DNA of 64,000 bases from Candidatus Leptofilum proximum (GTDB lineage Bacteria > Chloroflexota > Anaerolineae > Promineifilales > Promineifilaceae). Both the position numbers and the translations under genes were made by a program. The stretch spans positions 1,364,001-1,428,000 of the forward strand of contig JADJXK010000002.1 in the NCBI GenBank assembly GCA_016710325.1, written 5' to 3'. Shown here piece after piece: positions 16,187 through 24,864 of the stretch; within the stretch, counting starts at the first letter, position 1, and each line of letters starts with the position of its first letter. Below the pieces are notes generated by a model. It made no database searches, was not told the DNA's origin, and was given only the letters and a program-made list of their open reading frames with translations.

Positions 16187-17291
16187 GGGTCTTCCTTATA
16201 ACATGCTCCTGAACTCTGTCGAAGATGTGGCTGCGTTCCAGGTTGATGTTGAGCTGGACCAGTTCTCCAGGCTGGAAGCGAACCGTAGGGGGTGTCTTCA
16301 CTTTGACGATGCTGGTCCCCACGCTGACGTCGTAAATGATGCGGTCACCCAATGGTTCGGCCACGTAAATTTCGCCGGCAATGGCGGCACTGTCTGCGCC
16401 GATTGCGGCTGGGCTGAACTGGATGTCTTCGGGACGCACGCCCAAAATGAGCCTGTCGTTGTTGCCATTGGCCAGGATGGCTTCGTGACGGCCGTTTTTC
16501 ATGACCACCTGCCATGCCTGATCGGGCGCTTTGAGGAAACGGCCGTTACTGTCATACACACAGTCCAGAAAATTCATCCGCACACTACCGATAAACCCGG
16601 CAACAAAGAGATTGACCGGCTGTTCGTACACTTCTTGCGGCGGCCCCACCTGCTGTAAAACACCCTCTTTCAGGACGGCCACCCGGTTGCCCATCGAAAG
16701 TGCTTCTACCTGATCATTTGTCACGTAGAAAAAGGTGGCTTTTAAATCTTGCTGGATGCGCTTCAGCTCGCCGCGCATTTGCGCCCGCAGCTTGAAATCG
16801 AGATTGGTGAGCGGTTCGTCCATCAAAAAGATGTTGGGCTGGCGCACCAACGCCCGTGAGAGCGCTACACGCTGCTGCTCGCCGCCAGAAAGCTGGGCAG
16901 GCAGCCGATCATGGAGATGGTTGATGCGCAGCATTTTGGTGACATCGTTGATGCGCCTGTCTATATCGGCTTTGCTGAGCTGCCGCGCTTGCAGCGGGAA
17001 GGCGATGTTTTGGTACACGGTTTTGCGCGGATAAAGGGCGTAATTTTGGAACACAAAGGCAACGTTGCGTTCGGTGGGCGAAATGTTGTTGATGGTACGG
17101 CCGTTCATCTTCACCGTGCCGCCGTTCAACTTTTCCAGCCCGGCCACGCAGCGCAGCGTGGTTGTTTTGCCTGCGCCGGTGGGCCCTAACAGCACCATAA
17201 ACTCCTGATCCTGCACCTCTAAACTGAGGTTTTGTAACGCCTGGGTGCGCCCAAACTGTTTGTCGATGTGTTCAAGCTCTAGATGTGCCAT
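16179..17291 (-). CDS. MalK/UgpC-type ABC ATPase with Asn in place of the switch His
   Basis: The 370-residue ATPase starts at MAHLELEHIDKQFG, 7 bases after the stop of the other ATPase and preceded by GAGGG. It has Walker A GPTGAGKT (36-43), Q-loop FQNYALYP, signature LSGGEQ (134-139), Walker B FLMDEP and a C-terminal TOBE-type domain (LILGVRPEDIQ). The switch position reads VTNDQVEAL: codon AAT gives Asn 192 where MalK has His, so its own composite site should hydrolyse ATP poorly. Its signature motif is intact. The neighbouring ATPase has the reverse pattern, which suggests an obligate heterodimer. Confidence 0.93.
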   Translation of the reverse strand: MAHLELEHIDKQFGRTQALQNLSLEVQDQEFMVLLGPTGAGKTTTLRCVAGLEKLNGGTVKMNGRTINNISPTERNVAFVFQNYALYPRKTVYQNIAFPLQARQLSKADIDRRINDVTKMLRINHLHDRLPAQLSGGEQQRVALSRALVRQPNIFLMDEPLTNLDFKLRAQMRGELKRIQQDLKATFFYVTNDQVEALSMGNRVAVLKEGVLQQVGPPQEVYEQPVNLFVAGFIGSVRMNFLDCVYDSNGRFLKAPDQAWQVVMKNGRHEAILANGNNDRLILGVRPEDIQFSPAAIGADSAAIAGEIYVAEPLGDRIIYDVSVGTSIVKVKTPPTVRFQPGELVQLNINLERSHIFDRVQEHVIRKTHV

Positions 17292-17298
17292 GCTGCCC

Positions 17299-18396
17299 TC
17301 AAACGACCAAAGCCTTTTCAGTTTTGGCATCAAACAAATGGATGCGGTCTGCATCAAAGGTGAGGCCTACTAATTCGCCGGGATTAAGCTGGAAGGTTGG
17401 CTCCGTCGTTGCCCGTATCAAATTGTCGCCAACCTGGACGGTGTAAATCATTTCGTCGCCCATCGGTTCACGAACGACAATTTCGCCGCGAATGGGGGTG
17501 GTGGAAACGGCCGTTTCCACCGTTACATTCTCCGCCCGCACCCCAAAAACAAACTCGTCTGACGCCGCTGAATTGACTCGTTCATTCAAATGCGGAATGT
17601 GTGCTGCCGGTAATTTGAAGGCCCCCGAAGCATCGCTAATGCCGCCATTGTCCAGCCGACAGTTCACAAAATTCATTGGCGGCGAGCCAATAAACCCGGC
17701 TACAAACAACGTTGCCGGATGGTCGTAGACCGTCAACGGCTCATCAACCTGCTGCAATACCCCATGATTCATAATGGCAATGCGATGGGCCATCGACATG
17801 GCTTCGGTCTGGTCATGGGTCACATAAATCATGGTGGTTTTTAGGTCGGCTTGCAGATGTTTGAGTTCAGCCCGCATGTCGATCCGCAGCGTCGCGTCTA
17901 AATTGGTCAGCGGCTCATCCATCAAAAAGACATGTGGCCGCCGAATGATGGCCCGACCCAAAGCAATGCGCTGCTGTTCGCCGCTGGGCAGCCGGGAAGG
18001 TTTGCGCGGCAGCAAATGCTCAATGCGCAGCAGCCTGGCAACCTGTTCTACACGCTGTTTGATCTCATCCTTGCCAATCTTCTGGGCGCGAAGCGGGAAG
18101 GCGATGTTGTCGAATGCGTTCATGTGTGGGTACAGCGCATAAAATTGAAACACAAAGGCAATGTCCCTGTCCCCGGCTGGCAGGCCATTTACCAATCGAT
18201 CCCCAATGAAAATATCGCCATCCGTCTGCGTTTCTAAGCCCGCGATGCAGCGCAGGGTTGTCGTTTTGCCGCAGCCTGATGGCCCCAACAGCACCAAAAA
18301 CTCGCTGTCGGCTATGTCCAAACTGAGATCGTTCACGGCGTATGGTGAATTTGGGCTATATTGTTTGTAGAGATGGTCTATCTTGATTTGTGCCAT
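17299..18396 (-). CDS. MalK/UgpC-type ABC ATPase with degenerate signature motif
   Basis: The 365-residue ATPase has Walker A GPSGCGKT (38-45), Q-loop FQFYALYPHM, Walker B FLMDEP, an intact switch His (VTHDQTEAM, His 194) and a TOBE-type tail (FVFGVRAENVTVE). The signature that should read LSGGQ is LPSGEQ (136-141), so it would poorly complete the partner's ATP site. Together with the adjacent ATPase it probably forms an asymmetric heterodimer that powers the permeases at 18.5-20.5 kb, and may also serve the ATPase-less importer at 2.4-6.3 kb. No clear Shine-Dalgarno is seen; repeat R4 lies just upstream. Confidence 0.93.
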   Translation of the reverse strand: MAQIKIDHLYKQYSPNSPYAVNDLSLDIADSEFLVLLGPSGCGKTTTLRCIAGLETQTDGDIFIGDRLVNGLPAGDRDIAFVFQFYALYPHMNAFDNIAFPLRAQKIGKDEIKQRVEQVARLLRIEHLLPRKPSRLPSGEQQRIALGRAIIRRPHVFLMDEPLTNLDATLRIDMRAELKHLQADLKTTMIYVTHDQTEAMSMAHRIAIMNHGVLQQVDEPLTVYDHPATLFVAGFIGSPPMNFVNCRLDNGGISDASGAFKLPAAHIPHLNERVNSAASDEFVFGVRAENVTVETAVSTTPIRGEIVVREPMGDEMIYTVQVGDNLIRATTEPTFQLNPGELVGLTFDADRIHLFDAKTEKALVV

Positions 18397-18410
18397 GATA
18401 AATTTGTTGG

Positions 18411-18530
18411 GCTCTTTGGGAATTCAGGGAGTTTACAGTCTGTGATGCGTGAAACGTGAAACGTGACCAGAGAGCCATCACGTTTCACGCTTCACGTTTC
18501 ACGCCAGATCCCACGAATTCCTGAAGACCC
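18411..18530. repeat. Intergenic palindromic element, GTGAAAC family (copy R4)
   Basis: The left border GCTCTTTGGGAATTCAGGG opens the element. The core (18441-18503) has GATGC and GTGAAAC units facing GTTTCAC units across GTGACCAGAGAGCCATCAC. The right border GAATTCCTGAAGA is an inverted relative of the left. It lies between the MalG-type permease and the first ATPase gene. Confidence 0.85.
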
Positions 18531-18545
18531 ATTTATTAAATAGCC

Positions 18546-19544
18546 TTATCGCCTCACTGCTCCGAAGGTCACGCCGCGCAGCAGATGGTTCCGTGCCAGG
18601 TAGGTGAAGATGGCCAGCGGGATTAAGTACAAAACGGAAGTCGCGGCCATCCGTCCCCATTCAACCTGGCCGTAGCCGATGGTTGAGTAGAGGAAGGGGG
18701 GCACTGTGTTGGCATTGTTGCGGTTGAGCAGCAGGGCAAAGATGAATTCGTTCCAGGCCGTGATGATGACAAATACAGAGGTGGCCAACATGGCCGGGAA
18801 GGCTTCGGGCAAAACAATTTTCCAGATTGCTTCCAGCCGCGAATAGCCGTCCAGCATGGCCGCTTCTTCATACTCTTTGGGAATTTCGTCAAAAAATCCT
18901 TTCATCATCCACACCACAAACGGTAAGCCAAAGGTGGTATACAGCAGCGTGAGACCCAGGTAGCTGTCGCGCAGGGTGAAGGTTTGTAAGCTTGCCTCCC
19001 AGCCTGACGGCAGTGAAATAGATAAGCTGTGCAAAACGTCGAGCACCAGCTTCCCGGGTTGGCTAAACATGAGGAAGATAGGGATGAGCACCACAACCGG
19101 CGGCAGCATCTTGGTACTCAAAATGAAGAAGAGCATGTCAGATTCGCCGGGCACGTCAAAGCGAGAGAAAGTGTAAGCCGCCAGTGTGCCGAGGAGAACG
19201 GCCGTTACCGTCGTCGCCACGGTAATAATGATGCTGTTGGTTAAGGTTGTGGGAAATTCACTGATGGCTCGGGCGCTTTCCGTATCCGTTTCGGCTAATC
19301 CCGCCCCGGCTCGATCCTTCAAAAACACATCCACGTAATTGTTCAAGGTCGGTTCAAAATCAACAAAGGGGATAAACGCTGGCGGCGTCAGCTCCACTTC
19401 TGCCCGCGGCTTGATGGAGGTCGCCAACATCCAATACAGCGGGAACATAAAGAACAAAAACGCCAGAATGAGCGACCCCCAAAAAGCGAACTCTTTGAAG
19501 GTGTTGGTAAATTGGGGTGAGCCGGTTGGTTTTAGTGTGGTCAT
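18546..19544 (-). CDS. Carbohydrate ABC transporter permease, MalG type
   Basis: The 332-residue CUT1 permease has the expected FPLYWMLATSIKPRAEV start region, TKMLPPVVVLIPIF, and an EAA loop (YEEAAMLDGYSRLEAIWKIV, around residue 220) that contacts the ATPases. About 30 extra residues follow PIFLMF. It begins 5 bases after the MalF partner's stop with GGAG upstream, so the two are translated together. Confidence 0.93.
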   Translation of the reverse strand: MTTLKPTGSPQFTNTFKEFAFWGSLILAFLFFMFPLYWMLATSIKPRAEVELTPPAFIPFVDFEPTLNNYVDVFLKDRAGAGLAETDTESARAISEFPTTLTNSIIITVATTVTAVLLGTLAAYTFSRFDVPGESDMLFFILSTKMLPPVVVLIPIFLMFSQPGKLVLDVLHSLSISLPSGWEASLQTFTLRDSYLGLTLLYTTFGLPFVVWMMKGFFDEIPKEYEEAAMLDGYSRLEAIWKIVLPEAFPAMLATSVFVIITAWNEFIFALLLNRNNANTVPPFLYSTIGYGQVEWGRMAATSVLYLIPLAIFTYLARNHLLRGVTFGAVRR

Positions 19545-19549
19545 TACCT

Positions 19550-20491
19550 TTACTCCGTTGCCTTAATCTGGTTCAACATGCGAATCAAGATATTCGCCAG
19601 GGCAATGATGACAATCAGCATCACATAGCCGATGGCCGAGCCCAAACCGGTATCAAAATCATTAAAAGCAACCTGGTACAAGTAAAAAGACATGGTTTGT
19701 GTCGAGCTGCCGGGGCCACCTCCGGTGAGCACCCACACCTGGTCGAACAGCTTGTAGGCATCCATCGTGCGGAACAGGATGGCAATCAGCAGCAGGGGAG
19801 TGACCAGGGGCAGGGTGATGTGGCGGAATTTGAACCAGCCGGAGGCCCGGTCTACATCGGCTGCTTCGTAGAGATATTGGGGAACGGCCGTTAACCCCGC
19901 CAGCGAAATCAGCATCATAAACGGCGTCCACATCCACACATCCACCAGCACCAATGCCCAGGGAGCCACCTTGATTTGGTTCAGCCAATCCACATTACTG
20001 CCGCCAAGCAAGCGGATAAAGAAGTTCAACACACCAATATCCGTGCGGAAGATGTAGCGCCAGAACAGCGTCACAACAACAGGGGTCAGCATCATCGGGA
20101 TCAGCATCAGGGTCATCAGCAGCCCGCGCCCCTTAAAGTTGCGGTTTAGCAGCATCGCCAGCAAAAACCCCAACACCAGCTCAATGCCAACGGCCGGCAG
20201 CACAAATTGCCCTGTAATCGCAAACCGATTCACAACTTCACGGCCCAAACGCTGCTGGCTAGCGCTTTCACCTAATCCAAGCACCTGCTGGTAATTGTCA
20301 AAGCCATCGGCAATCGGGGTTGTCCCGGCATCCCCAATCACCGACCAATCGGCAAAACTCAAGCGCAGCGACCAGATGAGGGGGAAAATGGCAATTGCTA
20401 ACAGGAGCAGCATCGTTGGCGCGAGAAATAGGAAGGTAATGCGCCGATCCGTTAACCATTTAAATCGTAACCGAACTGACCTGTCTTCCAT
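19550..20491 (-). CDS. Carbohydrate ABC transporter permease, MalF type
   Basis: The 313-residue CUT1 permease begins at MEDRSVRLRFKWL; this internal ATG is preferred over one 60 bases upstream because GAGGG lies 5 bases before it. It has a first helix (FLFLAPTMLLLLAIAIFPLI), an EAA loop (LYEAADVDRASGWFKFRHIT) and the LTGGGPGSSTQ motif. Repeat R5 separates it from the binding-protein gene. Confidence 0.92.
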   Translation of the reverse strand: MEDRSVRLRFKWLTDRRITFLFLAPTMLLLLAIAIFPLIWSLRLSFADWSVIGDAGTTPIADGFDNYQQVLGLGESASQQRLGREVVNRFAITGQFVLPAVGIELVLGFLLAMLLNRNFKGRGLLMTLMLIPMMLTPVVVTLFWRYIFRTDIGVLNFFIRLLGGSNVDWLNQIKVAPWALVLVDVWMWTPFMMLISLAGLTAVPQYLYEAADVDRASGWFKFRHITLPLVTPLLLIAILFRTMDAYKLFDQVWVLTGGGPGSSTQTMSFYLYQVAFNDFDTGLGSAIGYVMLIVIIALANILIRMLNQIKATE

Positions 20492-20559
20492 TTTTCCCTC
20501 ATTTATCTGTTCGGCTGCTGGTGTAACGAATGTTTTCATTGAAGTCATCAAACAGTTCC

Positions 20560-20702
20560 AGTTTGTCGGATTTCAGGGTGTGGTGTGAAACCCTTCGACT
20601 GCGCTCAGGGCAAGCTGTGATGCGTGAAACGCGATTTGCCTCTGATCACGTTTCACGTTTCACGCATCATAGATTGTGAACCCTCTTAGTTCCTAAAGAG
20701 CC
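20560..20702. repeat. Intergenic palindromic element, GTGAAAC family (copy R5)
   Basis: The core (about 20616-20669) has GTGATGCGTGAAACG facing two GTTTCAC units. This copy also contains an inserted 25-base segment beginning CCCTTCGACTGCGCTCAGGG (from about 20590). The right border reads AGTTCCTAAAGAGCC. It follows the stop of the SBP4 gene. Confidence 0.85.
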
Positions 20703-20706
20703 ACCT

Positions 20707-22077
20707 TTATTTATCAGGATAGGCTTCGTCCAAAATTTCTTGTTGAATCAGCGCAATTTCATCCAACGCCTCTTGCGCATCCATCTGCCCAGAGATTGCC
20801 AGGTTCAAAAACTCCATTTGCGGCTCAAGCAGGGCATTGTATTCAGGCAAGTTCCAAAAATCTTTTACCAGCAAATAGCTTTCGGAGAAGATGGGGTTAT
20901 AGGGCGCCGCATTAGCGAAGGTATCGCTGGCCAACACAGATTGGCGGGCACTGAAGCCACCTAACTTGGCCCATTCTTCTTGCGTTTCAACGGATTGCAG
21001 CCAATTCACGAAATCAAGCGCCGCTTCCTGGTTATCGGTGTAGCTGCTCACGCTAATCCCCATGCCACCCAGGCTAATGACATGTTCAACCTCACCAGGA
21101 ACCATGGCAAAGCCCAGATTGGGTGCTTGGGCACATCCCTCAGCGTCTAAAAATGCCGGGCCAAAGCCAAACCAGATGGTTGTCATGGCCACTGAGCCGC
21201 TGCAAATTGCGCCCACTGTTTCATCGAAGCCGAAGTTAGCAGCGCCTTCAGGACCGGTGGCAAACAGATCTTGGGCAAATTCTACGGCCGTTAAATTCTC
21301 AGGACTGTTTAAAACGCCCTCTATTTGGTACGTTTCTGAATCCCACAATTCACCGCCAAAGCTCCAGGCCATCTGATTCCAGGCTGTGGCCATGGTGTCG
21401 TAACAGGCCACGGCACCACACCAGAAGGTAACAAAGCCATTTTCGACGAGGTCACCTTCTTTAAACTGTTGGGCTTGCTCAAGCAGCTCAGACCAGGTTG
21501 CTGGCGGCTCAAAGCCTGCTTCTTCAAACAAATCCGTGCGGTAAACGAGCATTTGTGTGTCGCCCTGCAAGGCCACGCCATAATACTCCTCGGCGTTGGG
21601 AGGATATTCACCATAGGCTGACAAAGCTGCCGGAACGTAATCATCCAAATCCAAATTTTCTTGCATGAAGCTGGTGAGATTCAACACATGCCCCCCAGTG
21701 ACCGCTTCCCCAATCCATTGGCTGTCCATCACGACCAGATCAGCGCCGCCTTGAGCGGCAAAATCGGTAAAGGTGGTGTTGTACCAATCGCCAATGGGCA
21801 CGCAGTTGACAGTCACATTGGCGCCATCGTATTGTCCGGCAAGTTCGCCCAATGCTTCGCAGGGCTGCCAGGCAAACCATAAAATGGATAGATCGGCGGC
21901 TTCAGCTGGCGCTGCTGGTTCCTCGGCTGGTTCCTCGGCCACCTCCTCAACGGTTTCAGCTGCCTCTTCTTCTGTAACTGGTTCTTCAGCTGGTTCTTGG
22001 GAACCTGAACAGGCGATCAGGATGAATGAAAGGGAGAATATGAGTAAAAGCATAAGCCTTAAATTTCTGGTAGACAT
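20707..22077 (-). CDS. Extracellular sugar-binding lipoprotein of the two-ATPase CUT1 importer (SBP4)
   Basis: The 456-residue lipoprotein has a signal peptide ending in LIAC, a Glu/Ala/Pro-rich linker (residues 25-60) and an MalE-like binding domain (DLVVMDSQWIGEAVTGGHV, GVALQGDTQMLVYRTDLFEEAGFE, VISLGGMGISVSSY). AGGAG precedes the ATG. It is the first gene of the minus-strand operon that includes two permeases, two ATPases, a membrane protein, a sugar isomerase/epimerase-like protein and a Gfo/Idh dehydrogenase. The ligand is probably a monosaccharide, polyol or inositol judged by those enzymes; this is inference. Confidence 0.93.
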   Translation of the reverse strand: MSTRNLRLMLLLIFSLSFILIACSGSQEPAEEPVTEEEAAETVEEVAEEPAEEPAAPAEAADLSILWFAWQPCEALGELAGQYDGANVTVNCVPIGDWYNTTFTDFAAQGGADLVVMDSQWIGEAVTGGHVLNLTSFMQENLDLDDYVPAALSAYGEYPPNAEEYYGVALQGDTQMLVYRTDLFEEAGFEPPATWSELLEQAQQFKEGDLVENGFVTFWCGAVACYDTMATAWNQMAWSFGGELWDSETYQIEGVLNSPENLTAVEFAQDLFATGPEGAANFGFDETVGAICSGSVAMTTIWFGFGPAFLDAEGCAQAPNLGFAMVPGEVEHVISLGGMGISVSSYTDNQEAALDFVNWLQSVETQEEWAKLGGFSARQSVLASDTFANAAPYNPIFSESYLLVKDFWNLPEYNALLEPQMEFLNLAISGQMDAQEALDEIALIQQEILDEAYPDK

Positions 22078-22105
22078 TCTTCACTCCTTTTGGAAAACTT
22101 GAATT

Positions 22106-22130
22106 TTGAAATTCTGCTAAAGAATTTCAA
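22106..22130. promoter_or_regulatory. Inverted repeat in the leader of the SBP4 operon
   Basis: TTGAAATTCT and AGAATTTCAA form a perfect 10-base inverted repeat around GCTAA, 29 bases before the SBP4 start. It may be an operator or a leader hairpin; no regulator gene is adjacent to say which. Confidence 0.5.
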
Positions 22131-22211
22131 GCCCAGTTAAAAGATAGGTTTTTGTATCGCGTTTTGAGGTTCCTCCTTTGCTGGCAAAATATTGCCGCGG
22201 CAGTGTTTTGT

Positions 22212-22589
22212 CTATTGACATACTTCCCGAATGGCATTCACAATGGAAACGGCCGTGTCTCCTCTCTTAATGTAGCGTTTGACACCGGCATCGATCATGT
22301 TTTCAATCAGTTCCTTTCTTGGAAAACCAGACGTGGCAATGATGGGAATATGGGGGAATGCTTGATGAAAGTGTTGAATGGGGACCAGGCTTTCCATTTC
22401 CGAAATGGACAAGTCAATCAAGGCGACATCTGGTTTTAGATGTACTGCGTGTTCAATCGCATCACGATTTGTCAACACGGTGCCGACTAATTCCATATCT
22501 GGTTGAATGGACATCAGGTTGGATAGACTTTCCTGTAAAAGGTCGTGATTACCAACGATGAGGACACGGATTGTGTGTGGTTGATTCAT
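22212..22589 (-). CDS. Single-domain receiver protein with degenerate acidic pocket
   Basis: This 125-residue protein (start MNQPHTIRVL; a TTG 15 bases earlier is possible) is a NarL-like receiver domain with no DNA-binding domain. The phospho-acceptor Asp 59 is present in ALIDLSI, and a Thr/Ser is present in ATSG. The acidic pair that normally binds Mg (DDH in the neighbouring regulator) is replaced by Gly-Asn (VGNHD), and the usual Lys after the fifth strand appears shifted (YIKR). It diverges from the kinase gene at 22773. It could be a phosphorylation-deficient decoy or a truncated regulator. Confidence 0.8.
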   Translation of the reverse strand: MNQPHTIRVLIVGNHDLLQESLSNLMSIQPDMELVGTVLTNRDAIEHAVHLKPDVALIDLSISEMESLVPIQHFHQAFPHIPIIATSGFPRKELIENMIDAGVKRYIKRGDTAVSIVNAIREVCQ

Positions 22590-22691
22590 TAAGGTTCTAT
22601 CCAAAGTGCACCAAAAACTGTGTGCATATTTGGGTAAAATTTACAATCTCTACTGCCTGATGGAAATCGTCAAAGTGGCTTATTTGTGGCA

Positions 22692-22720
22692 TGGTCCAGG
22701 TGGACTAGTCCGGGTGGACT
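22692..22720. promoter_or_regulatory. Direct-repeat/palindrome site upstream of the kinase promoter
   Basis: Two RGGTGGACT units lie 14 bases apart and share a central GGACTAGTCC palindrome (22702-22711). The site ends 4 bases before the -35 box of the kinase promoter and lies in a divergent intergenic region, a typical position for an activator such as the NarL-type regulator encoded at 24236. Confidence 0.5.
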
Positions 22721-22723
22721 GCT

Positions 22724-22751
22724 TTGAATGGGTTTCTTTATCGGCTAGAAT
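22724..22751 (+). promoter_or_regulatory. Promoter of the kinase/regulator operon
   Basis: TTGAAT (22724-22729) and TAGAAT (22746-22751) are separated by 16 bases, 21 bases before the TTG start of the kinase. Confidence 0.6.
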
Positions 22752-22772
22752 ATTTTCTGGAGGTAGTTAATT

Positions 22773-24239
22773 TTGTCCGAGAACACAAATCCGAATGAGC
22801 CAAAAAAGTCCCCTTTTGCCGATTTTGACCTTTTGCAAAAGCTGCAATATATGCTGGATCACATCCCACAATCTGTATTTTGGAAGAATAGAAATTCTCA
22901 ATATGTGTGGGTGAACAAAAGATGTGTCGAGGATTGGGGCGTGACTTCACCTGAGGATTTAGTGGGGTACAACGATTTGTTTGATTTACGGCCGTGGACG
23001 ATTGATCAAGCAAATGCGTATCTGAAGGACGATCAGGAAGTGATGGAGTCGGGCAAACCCAAGCTCAATATTATTGAACCTCAGCGACGATCTGACGGTG
23101 CTTATGCCTGGCTAAACACGAGTAAAGTTCCCCTTTTTGATGAAAATGGCCATGTCATTGGGCTGATGGGAACGTATGAAGATATTACTGAGCGCGCCCA
23201 TGCTGAAATTATCCTACGCCGAGATCAGCGGATGTTGGAGACGATCTTCAACAGTGTGCCTATTGCCATTGTCTGGAAAGATACCATGTCCAGGTTTATG
23301 GGGTGCAACAATTTGTTTGCCCAAAATGCAGGCATATCGCCACGGGAGGTTGTGGGTAAAACGGATTATGATATGCCTTGGGGAGAGGAACACGCAGCGG
23401 AGTACATCGCGGATGATCAGGAGGTTATGCAATCTGGACAACCCAGACTGCAATATATAGAGCAGCTTCGGTATGCTGATGGCACGTCAGCCTGGATTCA
23501 AACAAATAAAGTTCCGTTACAAGATGCCGAAGGCCTCACAACGGGCATTCTGGTAACTTATCAGGATATAACGAACCAGATTTCTATCAGTGAAGAGCTG
23601 AGGCAAATGAGAACAACGGCTAAAGAAGAAAGGCAAAAGTTGGCACGTGATTTGCATGATGCGGTCAGCCAGACACTGTGGACGGCCAGTATTATTGCCG
23701 ATATTTTGCCAACCCTTTGGGAGCATGATCAGGCGAAAGGGCGGCGCAGCTTGCAGCAGCTGCAGCAGTTAACCCAGGGGGCTCTGGCCGAGTTAAGAAT
23801 GTTGCTGTTGGAATTACGGCCGTCTTCACTCATCGCTACCAGCTTTCAAGAACTGCTGGAACATTTAGCCGAAGCGACGATGAGTCGTAAGGAAATTGAC
23901 ATTGAAGTGACGGTCAATAAGCAGACATCTCTGCCGATTGATACCAGGCTGGCGTTGTATCGGATTGCTCAGGAAAGTTTGAACAACATTTCCCGCCATT
24001 CCAAAGCCACAAAAGCGCGTATTGCGGTGAGCGAATCAGCCACCCATCTCATTGTGTTAATTGAAGACAATGGGCGGGGATTTGATTTGGCGGCGCGGGG
24101 AACGAAGCGGATGGGACTCAACATTATGGAGGAGCGAGCCGAGGCGATTCAGGCTGAGATTGACATTTCTTCAAAGAGTGGGCACGGCACCACCATCATT
24201 GTACGCTGGCCGCTTGCTGCCACCCGGGGGGCAAAATGA
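22773..24239 (+). CDS. Soluble PAS-PAS histidine kinase (HisKA_3/NarL-partner type)
   Basis: The 488-residue kinase starts at TTG, supported by GGAGGT 8 bases upstream. It has no membrane segment. Two PAS domains (about residues 25-145 and 155-270) each carry a similar VFWK/VWKD entry and a DDQEVMxSGxPxLxxIE stretch, so they look duplicated. The dimerisation domain has the phospho-accepting His 295 in LARDLHDAVSQTLW, and the C-terminal ATPase domain has DNGRGFD and GLNIMEERA. It overlaps the regulator gene by four bases (ATGA), forming a standard two-component pair that senses an internal signal. Confidence 0.95.
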   Translation: MSENTNPNEPKKSPFADFDLLQKLQYMLDHIPQSVFWKNRNSQYVWVNKRCVEDWGVTSPEDLVGYNDLFDLRPWTIDQANAYLKDDQEVMESGKPKLNIIEPQRRSDGAYAWLNTSKVPLFDENGHVIGLMGTYEDITERAHAEIILRRDQRMLETIFNSVPIAIVWKDTMSRFMGCNNLFAQNAGISPREVVGKTDYDMPWGEEHAAEYIADDQEVMQSGQPRLQYIEQLRYADGTSAWIQTNKVPLQDAEGLTTGILVTYQDITNQISISEELRQMRTTAKEERQKLARDLHDAVSQTLWTASIIADILPTLWEHDQAKGRRSLQQLQQLTQGALAELRMLLLELRPSSLIATSFQELLEHLAEATMSRKEIDIEVTVNKQTSLPIDTRLALYRIAQESLNNISRHSKATKARIAVSESATHLIVLIEDNGRGFDLAARGTKRMGLNIMEERAEAIQAEIDISSKSGHGTTIIVRWPLAATRGAK

Positions 24240-24862
24240 GCGAGATCATACGAATAGCAATTGCAGATGATCACGACATGCTGCGCAAAGGCATCTCTGC
24301 ATTTTTAGATACCAATCCAGATTTTGAATTGGTGGGGGAAGCAACCACAGGTATTGAAGCCATTGAATTATGTATGGCAAGTCAACCGGATATTGTGTTA
24401 ATGGATTTGTATATGCCAGAAATGGATGGCGTGGCGGCCATTAAGGCGATTAAAAAGGCTTTTCCCAATATTCAAATTATTGCCCTTTCCAGTTTTTCAG
24501 AACGAGACCTGATTCAATCTGCCCTGGAAGCTGGGGCCAATGGGTATCTACTGAAAAATGTGTCCGCAGGCAAGTTGGCTGAGTCGATCCGTATCGCCCA
24601 CAGCGGCATTGCCACGATGTCGCCGGAAATTACGCCAATTTTATTTCAGAAAGACAAAGCATTAAATGATTTTGACCTGACGAAACGCGAGCTTGAGGTT
24701 CTATCGTTGTTGGTTGAAGGGTTTGCCAATGCGGAAATTGCCTACCGGTTGAATATCAGTAAGTTTACTGTCAAGAATCATGTGAGCCATATTTTGATGA
24801 AGCTGGGAGTAAACGGCCGTACTGAGGCTGTCCGCGTTGCCCTCAAAAACAATTTGGTTTGA
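24236..24862 (+). CDS. NarL/LuxR-type response regulator
   Basis: The 208-residue regulator has a complete receiver (acidic pair at residues 11-12, phospho-acceptor Asp 57 in LMDLYMPEMDG, Lys in YLLKN) and a C-terminal LuxR helix-turn-helix (LTKRELEVLSLLVEGFANAE... ISKFTVKNHVSHILMKLGV). Translational coupling with the kinase makes it the cognate partner. The convergent YjhG gene ends only 2 bases downstream, with no room for a separate terminator. Confidence 0.95.
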   Translation: MSEIIRIAIADDHDMLRKGISAFLDTNPDFELVGEATTGIEAIELCMASQPDIVLMDLYMPEMDGVAAIKAIKKAFPNIQIIALSSFSERDLIQSALEAGANGYLLKNVSAGKLAESIRIAHSGIATMSPEITPILFQKDKALNDFDLTKRELEVLSLLVEGFANAEIAYRLNISKFTVKNHVSHILMKLGVNGRTEAVRVALKNNLV

Positions 24863-24864
24863 AA

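Noticed and set aside
20590..20615. The CCCTTCGACTGCGCTCAGGG segment inside R5 as a separate mobile element
   Set aside because: Only one copy is visible in this window, so it cannot be called a repeat from this sequence alone.
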